DNA from: Bacillota bacterium
GTDB taxonomy: Bacteria; Bacillota; Clostridia; Oscillospirales; Acutalibacteraceae
Direction of reading: 5' to 3'
Length of the DNA stretch: 33,463 nt
NCBI GenBank assembly: GCA_022706685.1
Contig: JAKJCA010000030.1
Location: 1-33,463 of the forward strand
Position 1 is the stretch's first letter. Every line of letters begins with the position of its first letter. The translations under genes were made by a program, and so were the position numbers. Positions 16,106 to 24,895 of the stretch are shown piece by piece. Below the pieces are notes generated by a model that ran no database searches, had not been told where the DNA came from, and saw nothing but the letters and a program-made list of their open reading frames with translations.

Positions 16106-16363
16106 CTACGCCTTTTTGGCAAGCGACGCGAGGGCGGATTTTTTCCGCGCGGCGTTGTTTTTGTGAATCAGGCCTTTCGCGGCTGCCTGGTCGACTTTTT
16201 TCACGGCTTGCGTGATGAGTTCGTCGCGGTTTTCGGCGCCGGCCGCAGCGGCCGTATGCGCTTTTTTGATGGCGGTCTTCATCGCGGTGTTTCTGGACTT
16301 GTTGCGCGCCGCCTTGGCGCTGTTGACAAGCACCCTCTTTTTAGCGGACTGAATATTCGGCAT
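16106..16363 (-). CDS. rpsT: Small ribosomal subunit protein bS20
   Basis: bS20 is a lysine/alanine-rich helical protein that binds 16S rRNA in the body of the 30S subunit. The start MPNIQSAKKRVLVNSAKAARN and the segment KGLIHKNNAARKKSAL are characteristic. The ATG at 16363 is chosen because GGGGGTG lies six bases upstream and all homologues begin at MPNI; a longer in-frame start exists at 16384 but would bury the SD. The product is 85 residues. The gene faces away from lepA, the same relation as in Bacillus subtilis, where rpsT lies just upstream of the lepA-hemW-hrcA cluster on the other strand. No terminator is evident before the next promoter. Confidence 0.97.
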   Translation of the reverse strand: MPNIQSAKKRVLVNSAKAARNKSRNTAMKTAIKKAHTAAAAGAENRDELITQAVKKVDQAAAKGLIHKNNAARKKSALASLAKKA

Positions 16364-16392
16364 GGTGACACCCCCTTTTTTCAACGGGCTTT

Positions 16393-16421
16393 ATCTTACC
16401 ATATTGTTTGGCACAATGCAA
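16393..16421 (-). promoter_or_regulatory. Promoter for rpsT
   Basis: On the minus strand, TTGCAT (16421-16416) and TAAGAT (16398-16393) lie 17 bases apart, with TGG just before the -10 giving an extended -10 element. The leader to the rpsT ATG is about 25 bases. Confidence 0.65.
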
Positions 16422-16473
16422 GACACGCCGCTTCCTCTTTTCGGACGCGGCGCTTTTGAACTTCTGGTTTGTG

Positions 16474-16501
16474 TTGACATTGGGAATACCGATGTTATAA
16501 T
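16474..16501 (+). promoter_or_regulatory. Consensus sigma-A promoter for the InlB-repeat secreted protein
   Basis: TTGACA at 16474-16479 and TATAAT at 16496-16501 are separated by 16 bases, and TGT directly precedes the -10 hexamer (extended -10). Both hexamers are perfect. The start near 16508 gives a leader of about 70 bases. Confidence 0.82.
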
Positions 16502-16576
16502 GAAAATGAAACAATGTTGTCTATTGGTACTTTGCTTTGCCTGAATTCGCAATCAACTCACTTGGGAGGGAATACT

Positions 16577-18952
16577 ATGAAAATGTTTTCCGGCAAAAAA
16601 GCGCTCGGGCTGGCCTTGGCTCTGGCGCTGCTGGTCAACCTGATCGCCTTCGGCGCGTCCGCGGCGCTGGACGACGGCGCGATGAACACCGTCGTACTGG
16701 GCCTGTCCGTCGGCACGGGCACCGGCGCCGGTTTCGCGCCGCTTGCACCCGGGGCGCAGCCGGCGGCAGGGGATGTTTTGACGGTCAGAATATCTTCGGC
16801 CACCGACTTCTGGCTTGCGACGCATTCTTACGCGGTCAGTTTCGAAAGGGAGTTCTTCAGCTTTGTGGAAGCTCCGCTTCTTAAGAACAGCTTTCAGCCG
16901 AATTATGCCAACGCGTTTTGCAGCCAGGCGATGGCGGACTGGTCCGTCACGCTGGAGTATCCTCTGTCCGCCTATACGTCGACCGCCGCGTTCGGCCCGA
17001 CGCTCGGCCCCGCCATGTACGCGCAGTATGCGACCAGGCAGGTGACGCCGGCTGTTAACGGCACGGCGCCCAACGGCGGTTACGGCGTCAAGGTCGATGG
17101 CACCTGGATTTATGAGTTCCAGTTGAATGTCCTCAAAAATCTTACGCCGGGCTCCGACGCCCGCATTTATATCGACAGCGCGTGGCTTCGCAGTTCGTCC
17201 AACACGGCGGGCAGAATGTATTTTACCCGCTGTACCAGCCCGACGATGCCGCATAGCAGCGCTTCTGCAATCGCCTCCAACAACACCTATCAGCTTGACG
17301 TGTCGGGAGCCGATATCGTCCTGCCTGCGGCTCCGGCGCAGTCTACGGTAACATTCAATACCGGCGAAGGCAGCCCCATTGCCCCGCTGACCGGCAACGT
17401 CGGCGATTCCGTACCCGTTGTGCCCAACCCGACACGGATGGGTTACACCTTTACCGGCTGGGACCTGCCCTATCCCGAAACGTTCCCATCGGGCGGCTTA
17501 ACGCTCACCGCCGGCTGGTCTGTCAACACGTATAACGCCAAGTTCTATGTCGACGGCGCGCTTTACCAGACGGTGCCCACCGAATTCGGCGCGGCCATCG
17601 TGCCGCCGGCCGATCCGGACAAGCCGGGCCATACCTTTAAAGGCTGGGACTTTATCCCTGCGTCCATGCCCCCCGATGATGTCAATATCAATGCAATCTT
17701 TGATGTCAATACCTATGACGCCAAGTTTTATGTCGACGGCGCCCTCTACGCGACGGTTCCTACCGGGTTTGGCAAGCCCGTTGCGCTTCCTGCCGACCCG
17801 GACAAAACGGGCTGCACCTTCACCGGTTGGGATACGGTTCCGGCTGCCATGCCGGCCAATGATGTTGACATCAACGCCACATTCTCAGTCAACAGTTATA
17901 ACGCCAGGTTTTATGTTGACGGCGCATTCTACGCGGCGGTTCCCACACCGTTCGGCCAGCCCGTTGTACCGCCTGCCGCCCCGGTCAAAACCGGTTATAC
18001 GTTCACCGTATGGGATACCGTTCCCGCGGCGATGCCGGCCAATGATGTTGACATCAACGCCGTGTTTTCGGCCAATATCTATGACGCGAACTTTTATGTC
18101 GACGGCGGGCTGTACGCGACGATTCCCGCCGAATTCGGCACAACCATCTCTCTGCCCGCCGCCCCGTCCAAATTCGGTTATACCTTCACCGGCTGGGATC
18201 CGACTCCCGGCGTGATGGACAGCGAAGGCGCCGTGTTCCAGGCTCTGTTTAAAAAGGACGCCACCAGCGTATTTTTCGCCGAGTTCGACAACCCCTATTT
18301 CGGCGCCTACTTTGCGCCTATGACGGTCAAGGTATACGGCAGCCCGACCCAAATCCAGTTTTACAGGCTCGGCAACGGCGCGACGGTTACCTATATCCGC
18401 GGCGTCAACCCCAACATCCTTTCCATCCAGGGTTATGACCAGTACGGTTCGCCTGTCGCCGCCGGTTCACCCGCCCTGGCCTACGAAACATGGGTCATCA
18501 ATGTCAACCTGTCAGAAGCCGATTATGTCGTCAGGGCGAAGTTCCCGGTGCAGGGCACGTTATTGAAAACGCAGCCCGACGGCGCGCAAATCAACACGCT
18601 GTTCCTGTTCGACCCTGTCGGGCAGAGTTACCCGCTGACTGTTGTTTTCCAGGCTACGCAGTATGTATCCTGCGTCATCGACAACCCGTCGCCCGCCAGG
18701 GGCACGCCGATGGTCTTCACCGTCGTCACCACCATGGATGTTCCCAAAATCCAGTTTGTGACGCCGGGCGGCTCGACGCTGACTTATCACATCAACTATG
18801 CCGTTTATACCGACGACATCACGACCGGCATGAGAACCTGGACCATCACCAGGACGGCGTCCATACCGGGCCCGGCGACCTGGACGCTTAGAGGCTGCGT
18901 AGGCAAAATCTGGAGCGATACGGGCCTTTCGGCCGCTTTTACCGTTGTGTGA
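16577..18952 (+). CDS. Secreted multi-domain protein with cohesin-like domain and InlB-type repeats
   Basis: This 791-residue exported protein has no assigned function. The signal peptide (KKALGLALALALLVNLIAF then GASA) probably ends near residue 30. Residues about 55-250 (GDVLTVRISSATDFW onward) resemble the cohesin-like folds found in clostridial surface proteins. A divergent Listeria-Bacteroides (InlB B) repeat near 255-315 (MGYTFTGWD) is followed by four 61-residue repeats from residue 316 to 559, each with FYVDGxxY and xxTFTGWD or a variant. Two beta-rich Ig-like segments fill 570-791. No LPxTG, SLH or other anchor is visible, so it may be released or held non-covalently. GGGAGGG six bases before the ATG at 16577 fixes the start over an upstream in-frame ATG at 16514. 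A terminator follows, so it is monocistronic. Confidence 0.85.
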   Translation: MKMFSGKKALGLALALALLVNLIAFGASAALDDGAMNTVVLGLSVGTGTGAGFAPLAPGAQPAAGDVLTVRISSATDFWLATHSYAVSFEREFFSFVEAPLLKNSFQPNYANAFCSQAMADWSVTLEYPLSAYTSTAAFGPTLGPAMYAQYATRQVTPAVNGTAPNGGYGVKVDGTWIYEFQLNVLKNLTPGSDARIYIDSAWLRSSSNTAGRMYFTRCTSPTMPHSSASAIASNNTYQLDVSGADIVLPAAPAQSTVTFNTGEGSPIAPLTGNVGDSVPVVPNPTRMGYTFTGWDLPYPETFPSGGLTLTAGWSVNTYNAKFYVDGALYQTVPTEFGAAIVPPADPDKPGHTFKGWDFIPASMPPDDVNINAIFDVNTYDAKFYVDGALYATVPTGFGKPVALPADPDKTGCTFTGWDTVPAAMPANDVDINATFSVNSYNARFYVDGAFYAAVPTPFGQPVVPPAAPVKTGYTFTVWDTVPAAMPANDVDINAVFSANIYDANFYVDGGLYATIPAEFGTTISLPAAPSKFGYTFTGWDPTPGVMDSEGAVFQALFKKDATSVFFAEFDNPYFGAYFAPMTVKVYGSPTQIQFYRLGNGATVTYIRGVNPNILSIQGYDQYGSPVAAGSPALAYETWVINVNLSEADYVVRAKFPVQGTLLKTQPDGAQINTLFLFDPVGQSYPLTVVFQATQYVSCVIDNPSPARGTPMVFTVVTTMDVPKIQFVTPGGSTLTYHINYAVYTDDITTGMRTWTITRTASIPGPATWTLRGCVGKIWSDTGLSAAFTVV
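17522..18253 (+). repeat. Four tandem 183-bp repeats encoding InlB-type modules
   Basis: Units begin at 17522, 17705, 17888 and 18071, each exactly 183 bases (61 codons), with no indels. Units 2 and 3 share an identical 30-base stretch at 17849-17878 and 18032-18061, showing recent duplication or gene conversion. In the third unit (17888-18070) the usual GWD has become VWD. Such units are prone to copy-number change by recombination. Confidence 0.92.
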
Positions 18953-18982
18953 CGGTTCCGGAATCCGCTTTGTTTCTTCTCT

Positions 18983-19010
18983 GCCCGCGGTTTTCATGCC
19001 GCGGGCTTTT
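18983..19010 (+). terminator. Intrinsic terminator after the InlB-repeat gene
   Basis: GCCCGCGG at 18983-18990 pairs with CCGCGGGC at 18999-19006 around an 8-base loop, followed by TTTT and later TTTTT. It lies about 30 bases past the stop codon and separates this gene from lepA. Confidence 0.82.
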
Positions 19011-19076
19011 CCGTGTTTTTAAGCTTTCAAATCTTTTAAACAACAGCCTGATACAAGGCAACCGGCCGCCTTAAAC

Positions 19077-19105
19077 TTGACAGAAGGCGCCGGATAACAT
19101 AAACT
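19077..19105 (+). promoter_or_regulatory. Promoter for lepA
   Basis: TTGACA at 19077-19082 is a full -35 match, and TAAACT at 19100-19105 follows after 17 bases as a moderate -10. The start would be near 19112, about 30 bases before the TTG start codon. Confidence 0.62.
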
Positions 19106-19140
19106 TCCCCTGTGTGAAAATCGCAAACGAGGTGGCAATT

Positions 19141-20952
19141 TTGTCCGTCCGGCAGGAACTGATTCGCAACTTCTGCATTATTGCCCATATCGACCATGGC
19201 AAATCGACGCTTGCGGACCGGCTGCTTGAATTGACGCAGGCGGTGTCGCTGCGCGATATGACCGCGCAGCTGCTCGATAAAATGGACCTTGAACGCGAGC
19301 ACGGCATTACCATCAAATCGCATGCCGTCCGGCTCGATTACGCGGCATCCGACGGCAACATGTATGCCCTCAACCTCATCGACACACCGGGCCATGTCGA
19401 CTTTTCCTACGAAGTGTCGCGCTCCCTCGCCGCGTGTGAAGGGGCTGTGCTTGTCGTCGACGCGTCACAGGGCATCGAAGCCCAGACACTCGCCAACACC
19501 TATATGGCGCTTGACCACGATTTGGAGCTCATTCCCGTCATCAACAAAATCGACCTGCCCGCCGCCGAACCCGACCGGGTGGCGGCGGAGATTGAGGACA
19601 TCATCGGCCTCGACTGCTCCGAAGCGCCGAGAGTCAGCGCGAAAACCGGGCAGAATGTCGAAGCGGTGCTCGAAAGCATCGTATCGCTCATACCGCCGCC
19701 TCGCGGGGACGCCACCGCGCCCTTGAAAGCGCTGGTTTTTGACAGCCTTTACGACCCGTACAAAGGCGTGATCGTTTTTGTCAGGGTGATGGAAGGCGCA
19801 GTCAAACCGGGCGACACCATGCAGATGATGGCGACCGGCGCGCGTTTCACGGTGGTGGAAACCGGCTATATGCGCGCCACGCGCACCGAGCCTTGCGAAG
19901 GCCTGGCTGCGGGCGAGGTCGGCTATATCACGGCGTCCATCAAAACGGTCGGCGACGCGCGCGTGGGCGACACGGTGACCACGGCAGAGCGCCCCGCCGG
20001 CTCGGCCCTGCCCGGCTACCGTAAAGTCAACCCGATGGTCTTTTGCGGCATCTATCCCGCGGACGGTGCCGATTACGAGAACCTCAGGGACGCGCTGGCC
20101 AAACTGCAGCTCAACGACGCCGCTCTGACGTTTGAACCGGAAACGTCCGGCGCGCTGGGCTTCGGTTTCCGTTGCGGTTTTCTGGGGCTTCTGCACCTCG
20201 AAATCATTCAGGAACGCCTCGAGCGGGAATACGACCTTGACCTGGTAACCACGACGCCGAGCGTCATCTATAAAATCCATCTCAACGACGCGAGCATCGT
20301 CGAGGTGGACAATCCCACGCACTATCCTGATCCCGCGCGGATCCAATACAGCGAGGAGCCCTTCACCAACGCCCACATCATCTCGCCGCCGGATTATGTC
20401 GGCGGCATCATGGACCTGTGCCAGGAACGCCGGGGCGTTTTCAAAGATATGAAATATATCTCCAAAGACAGGGTGGATATCCATTACGAACTGCCCCTCA
20501 ACGAAATCATCTATGACTTTTTCGATTCGCTGAAATCCCGTACCAAAGGCTACGCTTCTTTTGATTACGAACTGCTCGATTACAGGCGGTCGGACCTTGT
20601 CAAACTCGACGTCCTGCTCAACGGCGAAATCATCGACGCCCTCTCGTTCATCATTCATGCCGAGAAGGCCTATACGCGGGCGAGGAAAATCGCCGAACGC
20701 CTCAAAGACAACATTCCCCGCCAGATGTTCGAAATCCCTATACAGGTAGCCATCGGCGCCAAAATCATCGCCAGGGAAACAGTGAAGGCCATGCGCAAGG
20801 ATGTGCTGGCCAAATGTTACGGCGGCGATATCACACGCAAGAAAAAACTGCTGGAAAAACAGAAAGAAGGTAAAAAACGCATGCGCAGCTTCGGCTCGGT
20901 CGAGGTGCCGCAGGAGGCGTTTATGGCCGTGCTGAAACTCGACGACAACTGA
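19141..20952 (+). CDS. lepA: Elongation factor 4 (LepA), back-translocating GTPase
   Basis: LepA is an EF-G-like GTPase that acts on the ribosome in the cytoplasm and is linked to accurate or stress-time translation and 30S assembly. The G1 loop is AHIDHGKST near residues 15-23, G3 is DTPGHVDF and G4 is NKIDLP. EF-G-like domains II, III and V follow, then the LepA-specific C-terminal domain ending [11 protein letters not shown]. The TTG at 19141 is preferred: GAGGTGG (19129-19135) lies five bases upstream and homologues begin at the SVRQE-type sequence before [13 protein letters not shown] at 19114 would add nine unusual residues. The product is 603 residues, normal for LepA. A transporter gene follows after 28 bases. 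Confidence 0.97.
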   Translation: MSVRQELIRNFCIIAHIDHGKSTLADRLLELTQAVSLRDMTAQLLDKMDLEREHGITIKSHAVRLDYAASDGNMYALNLIDTPGHVDFSYEVSRSLAACEGAVLVVDASQGIEAQTLANTYMALDHDLELIPVINKIDLPAAEPDRVAAEIEDIIGLDCSEAPRVSAKTGQNVEAVLESIVSLIPPPRGDATAPLKALVFDSLYDPYKGVIVFVRVMEGAVKPGDTMQMMATGARFTVVETGYMRATRTEPCEGLAAGEVGYITASIKTVGDARVGDTVTTAERPAGSALPGYRKVNPMVFCGIYPADGADYENLRDALAKLQLNDAALTFEPETSGALGFGFRCGFLGLLHLEIIQERLEREYDLDLVTTTPSVIYKIHLNDASIVEVDNPTHYPDPARIQYSEEPFTNAHIISPPDYVGGIMDLCQERRGVFKDMKYISKDRVDIHYELPLNEIIYDFFDSLKSRTKGYASFDYELLDYRRSDLVKLDVLLNGEIIDALSFIIHAEKAYTRARKIAERLKDNIPRQMFEIPIQVAIGAKIIARETVKAMRKDVLAKCYGGDITRKKKLLEKQKEGKKRMRSFGSVEVPQEAFMAVLKLDDN

Positions 20953-20980
20953 CCGCAAACCCATGACCGGAGGATAATCA

Positions 20981-22462
20981 ATGGCTGAACCCGCCCATAC
21001 AAACATCGTCTACCAGAACCGCCGGTATGTCGGCACCAGAGAAACGGTGGCATACATTCTGTTTGACGTGTCGAACAGCTTCAATATTAATACATATGCG
21101 GAACGTTTTATTTTCGATGTGCTTCACATTGACTTCTATTACCTGGCAATCGTCAACTTCATCAACACCATCTGGGATATTATCAACGATACGTTTACCG
21201 GCGTCATTGTCGACAAGACGCGTACGCGCTGGGGTAAATTCAAACCTTATCTCATGGCGCTGGCCATACCGGGAACGCTGGGCACCTGCATCTACTGGCT
21301 GATGCCCGTCTTTTTCCCGAATAAAGGCGGTATGGACGTCACCAAGTTCGCCGTGTGGCTGGCGCTTGCGCTCATTCGCGAAGGCGCGGGGACTTTCCGC
21401 AGTGTGGCCGCAGGAGGGATGCTCGCCACCATCACGCCGCACCCCGTGGACAGAACAAGGCTGATTACCAAAGCGAATTTTATTTCCGGTTTTGTGGAGA
21501 AACTGCCTGAAATCGCGATGGGCCTCATGATTGACCTGATTATCCACAATGTGATCAAAATGAAGCTCGCCGCCGCCTATATCTCGATGGGGCTGATTAC
21601 GACGATTGTCGGCGGCGGTATGGCGTTTTATTTCTTCCTCGTTACCAGGGAAAGGGTTCTGCAGTCGGTCGAACGCCCGAGCATCATCGACGGCTTCCGT
21701 TCCATCATCAACAACAAACCCATCCTGCTGATGACGCTGTCGGATTTTCTCGGGGCTTTTTCCATCAGCGCTGGCATGAACAATTACCTGATTGACGTGC
21801 TGGGTTCCGCATCGATCAAAAACATCGTCGGTATTCCCGGCGGCTTTGTGTCAAACGCCAGCTATGCGTATGTGCCCTGGATGAGGCGGAAGTTTTCCAC
21901 CAAATTCCTCTGGATTGCGGGGGGCAACTTCGGCGACTTTCTGAATATCTTCGTGTTCCTGCTGGGGTCTATCGGCGGCATCGGTCCGAAAGGCTGGTAC
22001 AACAAGCCGAAGTATATGATTCCCATTTTGATGGCGCAGGAAACCCTCTTCATGTCTGTTTACGGCATTCGGAAGGTCATCCCTTCCGAAATGTACAACG
22101 AAGCGATGGATTACTGCGAGTGGAAAAACGGCTTCCGCACAGAGGGAATGACCGGTACGGCGAAAGGGCTCGCGACCAAACTGGTCGGGACCATCAGCGG
22201 TACCATCAAACCGATTCTGATGAAAAAAATCGGCTATATACAGGGCAGGCAGGTCGGTACACAGACGGATAGAACCAAGTATTATCTTTTTGCCATGTGC
22301 ACCATTATACCGATTGTCACCGGTATTCTGGGCATCATTCCGAAGTTTTTCTACGATCTCGGCGGCAAAAAGCGCGAGATGATGTATGCGGAACTGCTGG
22401 CCAGGCGCGCGGCCAGGCAGCGGGAATTATCCGACGGGCTGCCCGCGGCGAAAGAGGGATAA
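20981..22462 (+). CDS. MFS transporter of the GPH (glycoside-pentoside-hexuronide:cation symporter) family
   Basis: This is an integral membrane carrier of 493 residues with about 12 hydrophobic segments. The stretch IINDTFTGVIVDKTRTRWGKF matches the loop 2-3 signature of the GPH family, in which the DxxxGxxxDxTRTRxG pattern is typical. Members import melibiose, xylosides or glucuronides with Na+ or H+; the substrate here cannot be read from sequence. GGAGG lies about seven bases before the ATG at 20981. It is 28 bases after lepA and presumably co-transcribed with it. A terminator follows. In most Bacillota hemW follows lepA directly, so this gene looks like an insertion in that cluster. It might supply sugars to the cytoplasmic GH127 or Asp-box proteins, but that link is speculative. 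Confidence 0.85.
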   Translation: MAEPAHTNIVYQNRRYVGTRETVAYILFDVSNSFNINTYAERFIFDVLHIDFYYLAIVNFINTIWDIINDTFTGVIVDKTRTRWGKFKPYLMALAIPGTLGTCIYWLMPVFFPNKGGMDVTKFAVWLALALIREGAGTFRSVAAGGMLATITPHPVDRTRLITKANFISGFVEKLPEIAMGLMIDLIIHNVIKMKLAAAYISMGLITTIVGGGMAFYFFLVTRERVLQSVERPSIIDGFRSIINNKPILLMTLSDFLGAFSISAGMNNYLIDVLGSASIKNIVGIPGGFVSNASYAYVPWMRRKFSTKFLWIAGGNFGDFLNIFVFLLGSIGGIGPKGWYNKPKYMIPILMAQETLFMSVYGIRKVIPSEMYNEAMDYCEWKNGFRTEGMTGTAKGLATKLVGTISGTIKPILMKKIGYIQGRQVGTQTDRTKYYLFAMCTIIPIVTGILGIIPKFFYDLGGKKREMMYAELLARRAARQRELSDGLPAAKEG

Positions 22463-22494
22463 GCCGCGCTTTCCCCGGACGGAAAGGTCTTTTG

Positions 22495-22525
22495 CGGGCG
22501 GGTGCGGCACCCGCCCGTATTTTTC
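22495..22525 (+). terminator. Intrinsic terminator between the GPH transporter and hemW
   Basis: CGGGCGGGT at 22495-22503 pairs with ACCCGCCCG at 22509-22517 around a five-base loop, followed by TATTTTTC. It lies only 27 bases before the hemW start codon, too close for a separate promoter in between. It may act as a leaky terminator or attenuator controlling hemW. Confidence 0.78.
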
Positions 22526-22551
22526 AAAGGTTGCGGAAAGGAGCGTCGCAT

Positions 22552-23682
22552 TTGATAGACAATATGCAGCCGGCCGGCCTGTACGCGCATGTCCCTTTCT
22601 GTAAAAGCAAATGTAGTTACTGCGACTTTTACTCGCTCGAGCCGGGCGCCTGGCGCATGGAAGAATACGCGCTCGCCCTTGGCAGAGAAGCGGGACGCTT
22701 CCGGGCGCGGCGCCGGTTCATCTTCGACACGCTCTACCTCGGCGGAGGAACACCCACCGCCGGCGGTTCGGCTTATCTCGCCGGGCTGGTCAACACGCTC
22801 ACGGGCGTGTTCGACGGCTGTTTTCTCGATCCGGAGGCTACCGTCGAATGCAATCCGGAGGATACCGCTCGGGAGAATTTTGATTTTGCGGCGCTGGCGG
22901 CGGCCGGGGTCAACCGCCTGTCTTTCGGTTTGCAGGCCTATGCGCAGCCGGAAAGGGATTTTCTGGGCAGAAGGGGTTCGCCCGCCGACCTCGCCGTCTC
23001 CGTGCGCAAAGCCGCGGCGGCCGGCATCGACAACTTCTCCGTCGATTTGATAATCGGTATCCCCGGCCAAAACGCGCAATCTCTCGGGGCATCGATCGCA
23101 TTCTGCGCAAACTCCGGCGCGCGCCATATCAGCGCTTATCTGCTTAAAGCAGAACCGGGAACACCGCTTCATGAAAATCTTGCGTCCGCCGGCCTTCCGG
23201 ACGAGGACGCGGTGTGCGATTTGTATCTTTTTGCCTGCGACCGGCTGGCGGAAAAGGGTTTCTTGCAGTATGAGATATCGAACTTCGCCTTGCCAGGGTA
23301 CGAAAGCAGACATAACCTGAAATACTGGCGCCTGGCGGAATACCTCGGCCTCGGCCCGGGCGCGCACTCTTTTCTGGATGGACGGCGGTTTCATTATCCG
23401 CGGGACCTTGAGCAGTTCATCGCGTCGGGAGAAAGCTGCTCCGACGGCCCCGGAGGCGATTTCGGGGAGTATCTGATGCTGGCGCTGCGCCTCAGCGAGG
23501 GGTTCGATGCCGCCGCAGCCGGCCTGCGCTATCCCGGCCTTGCCCTCGAAAAACTGTTTGCCGTGGCCCGGCCGCTTGAAAGGGCCGGCCTGCTGCACTT
23601 CACAAAAAACGGCTTAGCCCTGACGCGGAAGGGTTTCCTGCTGTCCAACGCCGTGATCGGGCGGCTGCTGGAAGCCGTATGA
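22552..23682 (+). CDS. hemW: Radical SAM heme chaperone HemW
   Basis: HemW-type proteins are relatives of oxygen-independent coproporphyrinogen oxidase that bind heme and insert it into target enzymes. The Fe-S/SAM site is CKSKCSYC near residues 16-23, with YLGGGTPT, LSFGLQAY, FSVDLIIGIPGQ and the family-typical YEISNFALPGYESRHNLKYW region. A C-terminal HemN_C-like domain follows. The TTG at 22552 is chosen because GGAAAGGAG (22535-22543) is eight bases upstream; an ATG at 22564 is the alternative. The product is 376 residues. True HemN enzymes have an N-terminal extension that is missing here, supporting HemW. It precedes hrcA as in other Bacillota but is separated from it by a promoter and CIRCE. 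Confidence 0.93.
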   Translation: MIDNMQPAGLYAHVPFCKSKCSYCDFYSLEPGAWRMEEYALALGREAGRFRARRRFIFDTLYLGGGTPTAGGSAYLAGLVNTLTGVFDGCFLDPEATVECNPEDTARENFDFAALAAAGVNRLSFGLQAYAQPERDFLGRRGSPADLAVSVRKAAAAGIDNFSVDLIIGIPGQNAQSLGASIAFCANSGARHISAYLLKAEPGTPLHENLASAGLPDEDAVCDLYLFACDRLAEKGFLQYEISNFALPGYESRHNLKYWRLAEYLGLGPGAHSFLDGRRFHYPRDLEQFIASGESCSDGPGGDFGEYLMLALRLSEGFDAAAAGLRYPGLALEKLFAVARPLERAGLLHFTKNGLALTRKGFLLSNAVIGRLLEAV

Positions 23683-23733
23683 ACGGTTCCGGCGGCGGCT
23701 CGCAACATTAACAAAGTGTTTACAAATCGCCCG

Positions 23734-23762
23734 TTGACAAAATGCCGGCAGGCCTGTATAGT
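23734..23762 (+). promoter_or_regulatory. Sigma-A promoter of the hrcA-grpE-dnaK-dnaJ operon
   Basis: TTGACA at 23734-23739 and TATAGT at 23757-23762 are 17 bases apart. The inferred start near 23769 places the CIRCE element at the very 5' end of the transcript, the usual class I heat-shock layout. Confidence 0.88.
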
Positions 23763-23772
23763 AATAGTAGAT

Positions 23773-23799
23773 TTAGCACTCAAACGCTAAGAGTGCTAA
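23773..23799 (+). promoter_or_regulatory. CIRCE operator (HrcA-binding site)
   Basis: TTAGCACTC at 23773-23781 and its exact inverse GAGTGCTAA at 23791-23799 flank a nine-base spacer, a perfect match to the CIRCE consensus. HrcA binds it to repress the operon at normal temperature. No other CIRCE was noticed in the window. Confidence 0.98.
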
Positions 23800-23827
23800 C
23801 ATCTGGCAGTTACGTCAAGGCACGGTG

Positions 23828-24859
23828 GTGACAGTGGAACTTAGCGAACGCAAACAAATTATTCTTGCGGCTGTCGTCGAGCAGTTCATCGAGACCGGCG
23901 AACCTGTCGGTTCCAAAGGCCTTCAGGCAAAACTGGGCATCTCCGTTTCCTCGGCTACCATCCGCAACGAAATGTCCGAACTCGCGGAAATGGGCTATCT
24001 CGAGCAGCCCCATACATCTGCAGGCCGCGTTCCTTCCCAGAAAGGCTACCGCTATTATGTCGACCATCTGATGAACCGTAGGGAACCCGACGATTATCAG
24101 CGCAGGCAGATGGAGGCGGACATTTCGGCAGGAGGCGCCGACCCGCAGCGGCTCATCGAAAAGGCGGGCGAGGTTCTTGCCCAGCTGACCAACTGCGCAG
24201 CGATGTCTACCATGCCCAAAGGCGAGGGCATTTTCATCCGGCGCGTCGAGGTGGTGCCGGTCGGCGGCAAAACATGCATGACCCTCCTGCTGACCTCGGC
24301 GGGTATCATCCGCAGCCGTGTCTGCAGGCTGGATTTCGAACTGACCGCCTCGATGCTTGAAAACTTCTACAACGTCGTTTCCTCCGCCCTTATCGGCCGC
24401 CCGGTTTCCGAAGTCGGCGCCGTGATGCTGCAGACGCTTGCCGCTTCCCTGGGCAGCGAAGCCCTGCCGCTGCTGCCGCTCATTGCGGCGGTTGCCGAAC
24501 TCGCCCGCGACGCGGACGAAACGGACGTTATGCTCGAAGGGCAGTCGAACCTGCTCAACCACAGGGAATACGACGGCAAAGTGTACGAGCTGCTCGAGTT
24601 TCTCAATAAACCGCAGCCGCTGAGCCATCTGATTTCTTCCAGCAAAAACGACCTCGACGTCCTAATCGGCAAAGAGAGCCTTTTCCGCCAGCTCGAGGAT
24701 TCCAGCATCATCCTGGCCCGCTACAACATCGGCCTGCGCGAAGGCGGCGCCATCGGCTTAATCGGCCCCACCAGGATCGATTACGCCCGCATCATCCCCA
24801 GCGTCGAATATCTGACCGGCCTTTTGGGCAAACTGCTGAAAAAAGCGCTTGAGGAGTAG
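23828..24859 (+). CDS. hrcA: Heat-inducible transcription repressor HrcA
   Basis: HrcA represses class I heat-shock genes by binding CIRCE and needs GroEL-type chaperones to stay active. The N-terminal winged helix contains the family segments FIETGEPVGSKGL, SSATIRNEMSELAEMGYLEQPHTSAGR and PSQKGYRYYVD. The dimerisation and inserted domains follow, and the C-terminus holds the conserved GAIGLIGPTRIDYARIIPSVEYL. Three close GTG codons (23825, 23828, 23834) could start it; 23828 is chosen because an AAGG lies seven bases upstream. The product is 343 residues. It lies directly downstream of CIRCE and so regulates itself. grpE follows after 36 bases. Confidence 0.96.
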   Translation: MTVELSERKQIILAAVVEQFIETGEPVGSKGLQAKLGISVSSATIRNEMSELAEMGYLEQPHTSAGRVPSQKGYRYYVDHLMNRREPDDYQRRQMEADISAGGADPQRLIEKAGEVLAQLTNCAAMSTMPKGEGIFIRRVEVVPVGGKTCMTLLLTSAGIIRSRVCRLDFELTASMLENFYNVVSSALIGRPVSEVGAVMLQTLAASLGSEALPLLPLIAAVAELARDADETDVMLEGQSNLLNHREYDGKVYELLEFLNKPQPLSHLISSSKNDLDVLIGKESLFRQLEDSSIILARYNIGLREGGAIGLIGPTRIDYARIIPSVEYLTGLLGKLLKKALEE

Positions 24860-24895
24860 CGGGCAGCCGCAATAACACGACGGAGGAATTACGCA

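Noticed and set aside
16364..16384. Longer rpsT start
   Set aside because: The added residues translate the SD itself; all bS20 proteins start at the MPNI-type sequence.
16514..16576. Longer start of the InlB-repeat protein
   Set aside because: It would mask the signal peptide and include the GGGAGGG ribosome site.
17522..18253. CRISPR-like or other non-coding tandem repeat
   Set aside because: The repeats keep one reading frame, encode InlB-type modules and have no spacer structure.
19465..21006. 513-codon open frame on the minus strand across lepA
   Set aside because: It is the antisense shadow of a strongly conserved lepA gene in GC-rich DNA, with no SD and a composition unlike a real protein (many His, Arg, Asp, Phe).
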